Below are positions 15,717 to 22,512 of a stretch of 64,000 nt of DNA, piece after piece. The translations under genes were made by a program, and so were the position numbers. Under the pieces are notes generated by a model, which saw only the letters and a list, made by a program, of their open reading frames with translations, ran no database searches and was not told where the DNA came from. The DNA comes from Ruminococcus sp. YE71. GTDB lineage: Bacteria; Bacillota; Clostridia; Oscillospirales; Ruminococcaceae. The stretch lies in NCBI RefSeq assembly GCF_900119155.1, contig NZ_FPIR01000003.1:248001-312000 (forward strand). The letters are read 5' to 3'. Position 1 is the first letter of the stretch; every line of letters starts with the position of its first letter.

Positions 15717-16763
15717 TTACGGGGCGGTGGATGTTATCTTTTTTATGGCTTGGGTCAGCATTTCGTTTTCTTCGTGAGTTCTTACTGCTATGCGAAAATA
15801 TTCGTCTGTCAGACCCTCGAAATTCCCACAGTCACGTATCATTATACCCTCTTCCATCAACTGCTCCGCAAGTCCACTGTATGCCCTGAATAACACAAAA
15901 TTAGCATCCGACGGGAACGGCTCGAAACCGCTCTTCACAAGCTCCTCGGTGAGATATTCTCTCTCCGCACAGATATACTCCGCCGTCCTCTCCGCATACC
16001 CTTCGACCCTCAGAGCCGCTTCCCCTGCCGCCTGTGCAGGCGTCGAAACGCTCCAGTACTGACCGCTGCCGCGCACCTTCTCCACAAGCTCCGCACTCCC
16101 GAACAGCGCATACCCCAGCCGCAGTCCCGCCATCGCGTACAGCTTCGTGAACGCCCTCAGCACTATCACATTCCCGCTCATGAAACGCTTGGCGCTCATC
16201 TCCTCACCGTTCCTGACAAACCCCAGAAAACACTCGTCGATGACCAGCGTCACGCCACGCTCCCGACAGTTCTCCGCGATGCGTTTCAGCCGTTCGGGTC
16301 GGATGACCCTCCCCGTCGGGTTGTTCGGACTGCACAGGAATACGATGTCCGTGTCCTGCCCCCTGCCTAGCTCCTCCGCCGTCCTGTCGGTCAGCTCAAA
16401 GCCCTCCGCCGCCGAAAGATACCTCCGCACAGTCTCACAGCCGACCTCGCCGAGCGCCGCCCCGTACTCCGAGAACGCAGGCGCAGTCAGTTCCGCGCGG
16501 CGCGGTCTCAGGGCGTGGACTATTCGGTAGATGAGGTCAGCCGCGCCGTTTCCGCAGACGATGCGTTCGGTCGGCAGACCCTCGTGAGCCGACAGCGCCG
16601 CCGTCAGCCGCGTGCAGTACGGGTCGGGATAAGCGGCGCAGTCCGCACAGGCTTTTGCGGCGGCTTCCGTGACCTCTTTCGGCGTACCGAGGGGGTTTAT
16701 GTTCGCGGAAAAATCCGCCCTGACCTTATGAGCGTAGATGTTTCCGCCGTGAGCGTTCGTCAT
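15717..16763 (-). CDS. cobD: Threonine-phosphate decarboxylase (CobD/CobC type, PLP-dependent)
   Basis: It makes (R)-1-amino-2-propanol O-phosphate, the linker of the cobalamin nucleotide loop. The 348-residue protein belongs to fold-type I aminotransferases. The N-terminus 'HGGNIYAHK' with 'DFSANINPLGTP' distinguishes cobalamin enzymes from HisC. 'CSPNNPTGR' and 'VIDECFLGF' bind the cofactor and 'RAFTKLYAMAGLRLGY' holds the Schiff-base lysine. The start overlaps the cbiB stop by four bases. It ends the cobC-cbiB-cobD run, whose enzymes cover linked steps in side-chain and loop assembly. Confidence 0.92.
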   Translation of the reverse strand: MTNAHGGNIYAHKVRADFSANINPLGTPKEVTEAAAKACADCAAYPDPYCTRLTAALSAHEGLPTERIVCGNGAADLIYRIVHALRPRRAELTAPAFSEYGAALGEVGCETVRRYLSAAEGFELTDRTAEELGRGQDTDIVFLCSPNNPTGRVIRPERLKRIAENCRERGVTLVIDECFLGFVRNGEEMSAKRFMSGNVIVLRAFTKLYAMAGLRLGYALFGSAELVEKVRGSGQYWSVSTPAQAAGEAALRVEGYAERTAEYICAEREYLTEELVKSGFEPFPSDANFVLFRAYSGLAEQLMEEGIMIRDCGNFEGLTDEYFRIAVRTHEENEMLTQAIKKITSTAP

Positions 16764-17728
16764 GAGAATATCCCTCCGAAAATGAGCATACGCACCGCCG
16801 CCGAAATGAGCAGTATCACCACCGAAGCGGCGTACATCAGCCGATTCGCGCGGCGGATGTCGGCGGCTTCAATCGGGCGGCAGTCGTCGCCGATGTAAGG
16901 CTTTTTGTGCAGTTCCCCGAAGTAGACCGCATCCCCTGCCAGTCTGACGCCGAGTGCGCCTGCGCAGGCTGATTCGGTCTGTGCCGAGTTGGGGCTCGCG
17001 TGTTTTCTGCGGTCGCGCCGCCAGATGCGGAACGCTCCCGACCCGTCCAGCCCGATGAGGGGCGCAGTCAGGCACATAACGAGCGCGGTCAGCCGTGAGG
17101 GGATGAAGTTCAGCAGGTCGTCGAGCCTTGCGGCGAAGCGGCCGAGGTCGGCGTATTTCTCGTTTTTATAGCCTATCATCGAGTCCATAGTGTTGACCGA
17201 CTTATAGAAAAACGCCCCGACCGCGCCGCCGAGCGACATGAACATGATAGGCGCGGTCACGCCGTCCGAGCAGTTTTCGGCGACGGTCTCGACAGCCGCG
17301 CGCACTATCCCGTCGCGGTCGAGCACGGAAGTATCGCGCCCGACTATCATGGAGACAGCCTTTCGGGCGGCTTCGGTGTCCCCCGACTCGGCGGCGCGGC
17401 AGACCTTCATGCTCTCGCTGCACAGGCATCTTGCGGCGGTCATATAGCAGCAAAGCAGGGTCTCGGCGGCGATACCGAGGGCGATATGCACCTTATAGCA
17501 GACTATCAGCAGGACGGCAGGTATCAGCGTCGAAACGGCGATGACCGTCAGTGCCAGCAGAACGCCGCCTTTTCTGAGGTCTGTGAACCGTTCCCTGACC
17601 TTTTTTTCGAGGAAGGCGATGAACGTTCCTATCCAGCGAATGGGGTGAGGCAGGCTGTAGGGGTCGCCCACCGCGCAGTCGAGAGCGAACCCGAGCAGCA
17701 GCGGCAGTGCGGCGAGCAGGGGGCTCAC
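16760..17728 (-). CDS. cbiB: Adenosylcobinamide-phosphate synthase CbiB
   Basis: This integral membrane enzyme joins the aminopropanol (phosphate) linker to adenosylcobyric acid. About 322 residues with four to five hydrophobic segments and family motifs 'FALDCAVGDPYSLPHPIRWIG', 'RDTSVLDRDGIVRAAVETVAEN' and 'CSDGVTAPIMF'. I chose a GTG start at 17728, which overlaps the phosphatase stop as GTGA and has GGCGGTGAG just upstream. An in-frame ATG at 17764 would overlap the previous gene more. It uses the product of the adjacent decarboxylase, and the three-gene arrangement is functionally coherent. Confidence 0.92.
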   Translation of the reverse strand: MSPLLAALPLLLGFALDCAVGDPYSLPHPIRWIGTFIAFLEKKVRERFTDLRKGGVLLALTVIAVSTLIPAVLLIVCYKVHIALGIAAETLLCCYMTAARCLCSESMKVCRAAESGDTEAARKAVSMIVGRDTSVLDRDGIVRAAVETVAENCSDGVTAPIMFMSLGGAVGAFFYKSVNTMDSMIGYKNEKYADLGRFAARLDDLLNFIPSRLTALVMCLTAPLIGLDGSGAFRIWRRDRRKHASPNSAQTESACAGALGVRLAGDAVYFGELHKKPYIGDDCRPIEAADIRRANRLMYAASVVILLISAAVRMLIFGGIFS

Positions 17729-18309
17729 AGTCTCACCGCCTTTGTCAGCTTTTCCCCGTCCCACTCGCAGACCCAGCCGCAGCCGTTGTCGGTCATATAG
17801 TCGTAGTACCCTGCCTTCGGCACTGCGAACCGTTCGAGTATCGACATTATCGTACCGCCGTGAACGACGAAGGCGGCAGACTCCTGTTCCCCGAGTTTTT
17901 CCAGCGTTTCCGTGAACCCTTCGCAGCAGCGTTTCCTGAACTCCTCGGGCGGCTCACCCTCGGGGAAGGGCATCGTTCCGCCCGAATCTATCCACGCCTG
18001 ATAGTCGGGGTCGCCGTTCAGCTCGGCGTAATTATGCCCCTCGAACCTGCCGAAGTCGCACTCCCGCAGTTTTTCGCACACGAGCGTAACGTGTCCGAAC
18101 AGCAGTTCGGCGGTCTCGGTACAGCGTTTCATGGGGCTGCACACTACTGTTCCGCACGTCCCGACAGTCCCGACAGTCCCGATGTTCGGGAACTGCTTTT
18201 TCCCGAGCTCTGCTCTGCCCTGTTCGGAGAGCGGTTCGTCGGTGCGTCCTATATAGCGTTTTTCCGCGTTGCCTGCTGTTGCGCCGTGGCGGATGAGGTA
18301 GATCTTCAT
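17725..18309 (-). CDS. cobC: Histidine phosphatase family protein, probable alpha-ribazole phosphatase CobC
   Basis: A 194-residue phosphoglycerate-mutase-like phosphatase. The catalytic 'LIRHGATAGN' is at residues 4-13, 'RRCTE'-type 'SPMKRCTETAE' in the middle and 'FVVHGGTI' near residue 150. In this cobalamin context it most likely removes the phosphate from alpha-ribazole-5'-phosphate or the cobalamin-5'-phosphate product of CobS. The sequence alone would also fit a general phosphatase. The start is preceded by GGAG. It heads the cobC-cbiB-cobD run. Confidence 0.82.
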   Translation of the reverse strand: MKIYLIRHGATAGNAEKRYIGRTDEPLSEQGRAELGKKQFPNIGTVGTVGTCGTVVCSPMKRCTETAELLFGHVTLVCEKLRECDFGRFEGHNYAELNGDPDYQAWIDSGGTMPFPEGEPPEEFRKRCCEGFTETLEKLGEQESAAFVVHGGTIMSILERFAVPKAGYYDYMTDNGCGWVCEWDGEKLTKAVRL

Positions 18310-18404
18310 GGTGGGGTGCTCCTTTTGTTTTTTTGGGTGGGCTTCTGTCGCGGCTTTGCCGCGATGGGGGCTTTGACTCGAATCGCTTGCGCTCTCTCGT
18401 CAAA

Positions 18405-18497
18405 CTAAAATCGGCAAATCTTTTGTTCTTGACAGATGGAGTGGGCTTTTTTTGGGGGCGCCTTTCGGGATGTTTGTGGGGGATTTGCCGATTTTAG
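18405..18497. repeat. Perfect 16-bp inverted repeat with 61-bp spacer
   Basis: CTAAAATCGGCAAATC (18405-18420) and its exact reverse complement GATTTGCCGATTTTAG (18482-18497) lie in the non-coding stretch upstream of the cobC run. The stretch between 18310 and 18607 holds no gene that I can support. Confidence 0.8.
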
Positions 18498-18539
18498 GGC
18501 TGTGGGGATCGTTTTGTACGCTTACGGGGCGAAGCGATG

Positions 18540-18640
18540 ACTTGTGGGCGGGGGCTCCTCGCCCCCGAGCCCCTCGCCAGGACCCTTTGAAAAGGGTCTC
18601 TGGACCCCTAAACTTTTTTGGGCTCTGGCGTGGAACCTTC
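18540..18640. repeat. Decayed dispersed repeat, copy E9
   Basis: GCGGGGGCTCC/TCGCCCCCGAG, CCCTTTGAAAAGGG and CCCCTAAACTTTTTTGG with CTCTGGCG match modules found at 2471-2568 and 37209-37410. The right end runs into the 3' end of the cobU-like gene. Confidence 0.55.
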
Positions 18641-19009
18641 GTACTGCTTTATCTTCATCGGGATGCCGCTGAACATTCTTATCACTTCTTCAGCATTCTC
18701 GGCTATTATACAGCCGCATCTGCCTGCCGTTTCCCGATACTTCCGCTCCTCTTTCTCCATCGGGATTATCCCGCTCCCGACTTCATTCATCGTCACTATC
18801 GCCGTCGGATTCCTCTCACACATCTCCCTCGTGAAACTCTCCGCATCCGCGATCCTCTTTATCATCAGATGATAATCAACTATCAGCTCCGCCGAAAAAA
18901 CATCCTCGCTCGGACACTCCCCACAGTCCGCCGCCGTATACTCTCCCGTAAACAGACTCTCCGCATACGTCCGCTTTCCCTGCGCTTCACCGCCGATTAT
19001 AAGGGTCAT
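18608..19009 (-). CDS. Short CobU-like P-loop protein
   Basis: A 133-residue protein resembling a shortened CobU kinase/guanylyltransferase. The P-loop is 'GGEAQGKRTYAE' at residues 6-17. The terminal block 'NEVGSGIIPMEKEERKYRE' and 'IRMFSGIPMKIK' matches the end of true CobU proteins. The central part with the guanylated histidine region of CobU is missing or replaced, and the P-loop ends K-R-T instead of K-S. A complete CobU lies two genes upstream, so this may be a specialised or regulatory paralogue. GGAGGAG precedes the ATG. Its last codons lie at the edge of repeat E9, so the tail may have been altered by the repeat. Confidence 0.7.
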   Translation of the reverse strand: MTLIIGGEAQGKRTYAESLFTGEYTAADCGECPSEDVFSAELIVDYHLMIKRIADAESFTREMCERNPTAIVTMNEVGSGIIPMEKEERKYRETAGRCGCIIAENAEEVIRMFSGIPMKIKQYEGSTPEPKKV

Positions 19010-19021
19010 ATGAACTCCTCC

Positions 19022-19810
19022 TTATCCGAATGATATGAGCCGTATGTCCGTCAGCTTCGGGATGATGACAACCGCCGCCAGCATCCACAGCTCACACTTC
19101 TGCAAGAACCAGCCGCAGACATCCCCCGTGATGCCGTCTATCGTCTTGTACGCCTTGCGCTTGCAGACGAAAAAGACTGTCACCGCCGCCAGCACGCCCG
19201 AGAATCCGCCGCCGAAGTCGGGGACGTAGGAACACATCCCCACGCCCGAAGCCACGATGAACAGCGCCAGCATCACGATGACCGTCGCCTTGTGGGAGGG
19301 CTTCACGAAGCTCTGCAAACTGCCCTCCGACTTCGCCGAGCGGAAGGTCACAGCCGCAAGTCCGCTCAGACCCCTCGACAGCACGTAGCCGCAGGACACG
19401 CATACCACCGCCCACATCGAGGGCAGCTCCGCCAGCAGCGCCGTCTGCACGATAAGGTACAGACACGCCCTCATCACCGCAAAGGAGCCGATATGCGGGT
19501 CAGCCATTATCTCCAGCCGCTTTTCCTTGTCCGCATAGGACGACAGCGCATCGGTGAAGTCGCAGTAGCCGTCGAGGTGGATGCCGCCCGTCACGGCGAT
19601 GGGTATGACCGCGGCGACAGCCCCGAACAGCAGACTGCTCAGCCCGACGGACGTTGCCAGCTGATACCAGCCCGCCGTCAGCAGACCGATGACCGCCCCC
19701 ACCAGCGGAAAGAATCCCAGTGCGTATCGGCGGTTCTCCTCACGCCACTCGACGTGGGGCATGGGTATCCGCGAATACATCAGAAACGCGGAGAACAGTG
19801 ACTTTATCAT
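19022..19810 (-). CDS. cobS: Adenosylcobinamide-GDP ribazoletransferase CobS
   Basis: CobS joins adenosylcobinamide-GDP and alpha-ribazole (phosphate) to complete cobalamin at the membrane. The 262-residue protein has about six transmembrane segments. Diagnostic stretches are 'SRIPMPHVEWREEN', 'GGIHLDGYCDFTDALSSY' with the metal-binding D-x-x-D, and 'MADPHIGSFAVM'. I chose the ATG at 19810, preceded by AGGAG, in a four-base overlap with cobU. An upstream ATG at 19852 lies inside cobU. It uses the product of the coupled cobU gene. Confidence 0.94.
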   Translation of the reverse strand: MIKSLFSAFLMYSRIPMPHVEWREENRRYALGFFPLVGAVIGLLTAGWYQLATSVGLSSLLFGAVAAVIPIAVTGGIHLDGYCDFTDALSSYADKEKRLEIMADPHIGSFAVMRACLYLIVQTALLAELPSMWAVVCVSCGYVLSRGLSGLAAVTFRSAKSEGSLQSFVKPSHKATVIVMLALFIVASGVGMCSYVPDFGGGFSGVLAAVTVFFVCKRKAYKTIDGITGDVCGWFLQKCELWMLAAVVIIPKLTDIRLISFG

Positions 19811-20325
19811 AAGAGTTCTCCTTTCAGTACGATCGGTATGCCGAACACGCATTCGATAACGCGGTCGGCTTTTTCGGCGAGGGCGGCGTTTATCCTGCCT
19901 ATAGCACGGATATAATCTGCGGTCCCGGGCGAGTATTCATGCCCGTCCGCGCCCACCGTATTCGACACGATGATGACATCCGCGGCACGGCTTTCGACCG
20001 CTTCGATATCGCGCATCACGTACCCGAACGGGTCGCGGACGGTCTCCCCCGTGAACATCTCGTTGGCGGTAAGGTTCGCGATATCCTCTATCATCACGGC
20101 GCACCCCTCGGGTATCTGTTCGGGCGAGTAGCCGCTGAACAGTTCGAGCGTTTCAAAGCCCTTGCCCTCGCGCATTTTCCTGTGCCGTGCGATGGTCTCG
20201 GCGGCGGCTTCCCCGAAGGGCTGCATGGCGGCTATGTATATCTTCCTGCGGGGGGACGCGGACAAGATACTCTCCGCCAGCGAGGACTTGCCGCACTTCG
20301 AGCCGCCTGTTATCAGCGTTGTCAT
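19807..20325 (-). CDS. cobU: Adenosylcobinamide kinase / adenosylcobinamide-phosphate guanylyltransferase CobU
   Basis: This bifunctional enzyme phosphorylates adenosylcobinamide and transfers GMP to it. The 172-residue length is normal. The P-loop 'ITGGSKCGKSSLAE' is at residues 5-18. 'AMQPFGEAAAETIARHRKMR' holds the histidine that carries GMP, and 'VSNTVGADGHEYSPGTADY' and 'VFGIPIVLKG' complete the fold. It overlaps both the upstream membrane-protein gene and cobS by four bases. The five genes 21539-18608 are therefore probably one operon. Confidence 0.95.
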   Translation of the reverse strand: MTTLITGGSKCGKSSLAESILSASPRRKIYIAAMQPFGEAAAETIARHRKMREGKGFETLELFSGYSPEQIPEGCAVMIEDIANLTANEMFTGETVRDPFGYVMRDIEAVESRAADVIIVSNTVGADGHEYSPGTADYIRAIGRINAALAEKADRVIECVFGIPIVLKGELL

Positions 20326-20942
20326 ATGTCAGCCTCTTCCTCCTGCCCGTCATTTATCTCCTCCCATGTGGAAAGGTACAGCCCTTCCAGCCGTTCGGGA
20401 AGCAGTTTCCAGCTGCCGTCCTCCGTTTTGAACAGCAGCAGCTCCTGTTTTACAAGCTCGTCCTTGTCGCCCGAAAAATGCTCGCTGACCTTGACCCTGT
20501 ACCCCTTGACGAATCCGCCGAGCTGTGTGTTCACACTGCCGTATTTTTCAAGCTCGTCCTTGCCGAGCCTTTTTTTCGAGATGATGCGGTACTGAACGCC
20601 GAAATCACCATACTGCTTTTTCAGAGAAAGTGTCTCCTGCCAGTTGACAACGAGCACATAGTTCGCGATATCTTCGGTTTCCCACCCGGCTTCAGTGAGC
20701 TTTTGGTTTATATCGGGAGATACTGCGTGGCTTTCGGTCAGCCAAACCGTATTGCCGCTGTTAAGGAAACTGTAGTAGTTATCTATCTCCTGCTTGTAGC
20801 CGTTATCCTCAAAATGCTGTACCGCCGCAAGCAGCGCAAAGCCGACTATCACCGCCGCGAGGATGAGCACGTTCCTTATCCTGCGCCTGCGGTTTCGCTG
20901 ATAGGCTTCGTTATCTTTTCTCCAGTCGAGATTTTCTTCCAT
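20322..20942 (-). CDS. Single-pass membrane protein of unknown function, paralogue of the next upstream gene
   Basis: A 206-residue protein I do not recognise. A charged N-terminus ('NLDWRKDNEAYQRNRRRR') precedes one transmembrane helix (about 25-45). An extracellular domain follows with 'FGVQYRIISKKRLGKDELEK' and 'KGYRVKVSEHFSGDKDE'. The same blocks occur in the gene at 20946 ('FTVQYRIISSEKLTEEELEE', 'RAYRLTVKEHFVGDKDD'), so the pair arose by duplication. It is three bases from its paralogue and overlaps cobU by four, which places both in the cobU-cobS operon. A link to corrinoid handling is inferred from position only. Confidence 0.75.
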   Translation of the reverse strand: MEENLDWRKDNEAYQRNRRRRIRNVLILAAVIVGFALLAAVQHFEDNGYKQEIDNYYSFLNSGNTVWLTESHAVSPDINQKLTEAGWETEDIANYVLVVNWQETLSLKKQYGDFGVQYRIISKKRLGKDELEKYGSVNTQLGGFVKGYRVKVSEHFSGDKDELVKQELLLFKTEDGSWKLLPERLEGLYLSTWEEINDGQEEEADI

Positions 20943-20945
20943 CTG

Positions 20946-21539
20946 TCAGACCTCTCTGTTCCTTGCGTATTGTGTCCAGCGCTGAATGTCATACTGCCAG
21001 CCGTCCTCATCATTTTTGATGGCGATTATCGTCTGTTCCTCGTAGCCGTCATCCTTGTCCCCGACGAAGTGTTCCTTGACGGTCAGCCTGTACGCCCTGA
21101 CGTACCCGACCGTAGCGACCGACTTACTGTGGAGCTCTTCCAGCTCCTCCTCGGTGAGCTTTTCGGACGAGATGATGCGGTACTGCACCGTAAAGCCCTC
21201 GCCGTACTTTCCGCTGAGCTGTTCGATCTCGTAGCGCTGGATAGCCCTGTACCAGTCGTTCACCGAGGCATAGCCCGCCCCGTCGAGGAACGCCCTGCCG
21301 CCCTGTGTGACCTCCTGATCGTGGAATTTTGCCGCCTCGGCGCTGCCCTCGTTGAGGGTCTTGTAGTAGCCGTCGAGCCCTGCCGTGTAGGCGCGTTTGT
21401 CGGCGTCCAGCGCGTACATGACGATGAGCAGTATCAGCACCGCCGCGGCCGAAACCACAGCCGCTATAGTGATGACCTTGCGGCGGCGGTTCCGCTTGAA
21501 GGCTTCGTTGTTTTCTCTCCACTCGTTGTTCTCTTCCAT
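20946..21539 (-). CDS. Single-pass membrane protein of unknown function, first of a tandem pair
   Basis: A 197-residue paralogue of the gene at 20322. The N-terminal 'EWRENNEAFKRNRRRK' precedes one transmembrane helix (about 22-42) and an exposed domain. The shared core (about 115-175) contains 'VQYRIIS' and 'VKEHFVGDKDDGYEEQ', a beta-rich pattern ending in a tryptophan-containing strand. It has no cysteine cluster or recognisable enzyme motif. AGGAG precedes the ATG. It is the first gene of the operon running into cobU; a terminator-like hairpin at 21603-21630 lies just upstream. Confidence 0.75.
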   Translation of the reverse strand: MEENNEWRENNEAFKRNRRRKVITIAAVVSAAAVLILLIVMYALDADKRAYTAGLDGYYKTLNEGSAEAAKFHDQEVTQGGRAFLDGAGYASVNDWYRAIQRYEIEQLSGKYGEGFTVQYRIISSEKLTEEELEELHSKSVATVGYVRAYRLTVKEHFVGDKDDGYEEQTIIAIKNDEDGWQYDIQRWTQYARNREV

Positions 21540-21602
21540 TGTTTTCTCCTTATGTATCCGACTGCAAAACAGCCGTGAATGCGTCCGTTTTCCATATGAG
21601 CG

Positions 21603-21630
21603 AAAAAAACTCCCCTCGACGGGAGGGGAG
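21603..21630 (-). terminator. Strong minus-strand terminator upstream of the cob-linked operon
   Basis: CTCCCCTC (21610-21617) pairs with GAGGGGAG (21623-21630); on the minus strand seven T residues follow. It ends the yfhO-trmO transcript or acts as an attenuator in the leader of the gene at 20946. Confidence 0.88.
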
Positions 21631-21816
21631 CAAAAAATAAAAAATTATAGGGGAGAAGCCGACAGATCACTCTGTCGTGCTGTATATGAAGGCTTGGGGT
21701 AAAAGCCGACATATCAAAATATGATCGCCATACGCGATACATATACTATACAACATCTTTGTGATACCGATGTGAAAAAAAACGCTCTTATTTATGAAAT
21801 CATTAGATTATTTTTA

Positions 21817-22512
21817 TTAATGTATTCCAGTTTCTTCCACATCCGTAACGTACAGTACATCTTTTTCTACCCGAAATTTTATTTCGCACCCTCCGAAGGG
21901 AAAGCCGTATATGCGGTCGGGGTCGTCCTGATACGCAGGTCTCGGATCCTGCGACAGCACCGCTTTCAGCGCACCGAGCTTGCCCTGCGGCACCCTCTCG
22001 CCGAGCTCCTGCGGTATGACCACTTCGAGAGAGTAGCTCTCCCGCGCCCCCGCAAAACCGCTCTTCGCCTGCGGACGGCTGTCCGCATACGGCAGGTACG
22101 GCTTGATGTCGAGTATCGGCGTGCCGTCCATCAGGTCGGCGCCTGCGACCCTTATCACATCGCCGTACTCCTGCGTGTGCTCGACGCCTATCAGCCGCAC
22201 ACAGCTCAGCCCTATGGCGTTCGGGCGGAACGGCGACCTTGTGGCGAACACGCCCACGCGTGTATTTCCGCCCAGTCTCGGCGGTCTGACCGTGGGCGAC
22301 CATCCGTCGCGCACCGCTTCCGAGAACTGCCATATCAGCCACAGATGGCTCCAGCCCTCAAGCCCCCGAAGGGCTTCCTTCACGCGGTACTCGGGATCGA
22401 AAACTATCACGCCCTCAAGCTCGTCCGCCAGTCCGCTCTGCCGCGGTATCCCGAACTTCGTCGGGAAATCGGTGCGGATATGCGCTATCAGCTTTGTTTC
22501 ATACGTTTTCAT
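21817..22512 (-). CDS. trmO: tRNA (t6A37) methyltransferase TrmO (TsaA-like)
   Basis: TrmO methylates N6-threonylcarbamoyladenosine at position 37 of tRNA-Thr using S-adenosylmethionine. The 231-residue protein starts 'IAHIRTDFPTKFGIPRQSGL', the family's nucleotide-binding N-terminus. 'EGWSHLWLIWQF', 'TRVGVFATRSPFRPNAIGLS' and 'DLMDGTPILDIKPYLPYAD' follow, all diagnostic. I chose the ATG at 22512; the longer frame begins inside yfhO. It overlaps the yfhO end by 14 bases, so it is translated from the same mRNA. Confidence 0.93.
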   Translation of the reverse strand: MKTYETKLIAHIRTDFPTKFGIPRQSGLADELEGVIVFDPEYRVKEALRGLEGWSHLWLIWQFSEAVRDGWSPTVRPPRLGGNTRVGVFATRSPFRPNAIGLSCVRLIGVEHTQEYGDVIRVAGADLMDGTPILDIKPYLPYADSRPQAKSGFAGARESYSLEVVIPQELGERVPQGKLGALKAVLSQDPRPAYQDDPDRIYGFPFGGCEIKFRVEKDVLYVTDVEETGIH

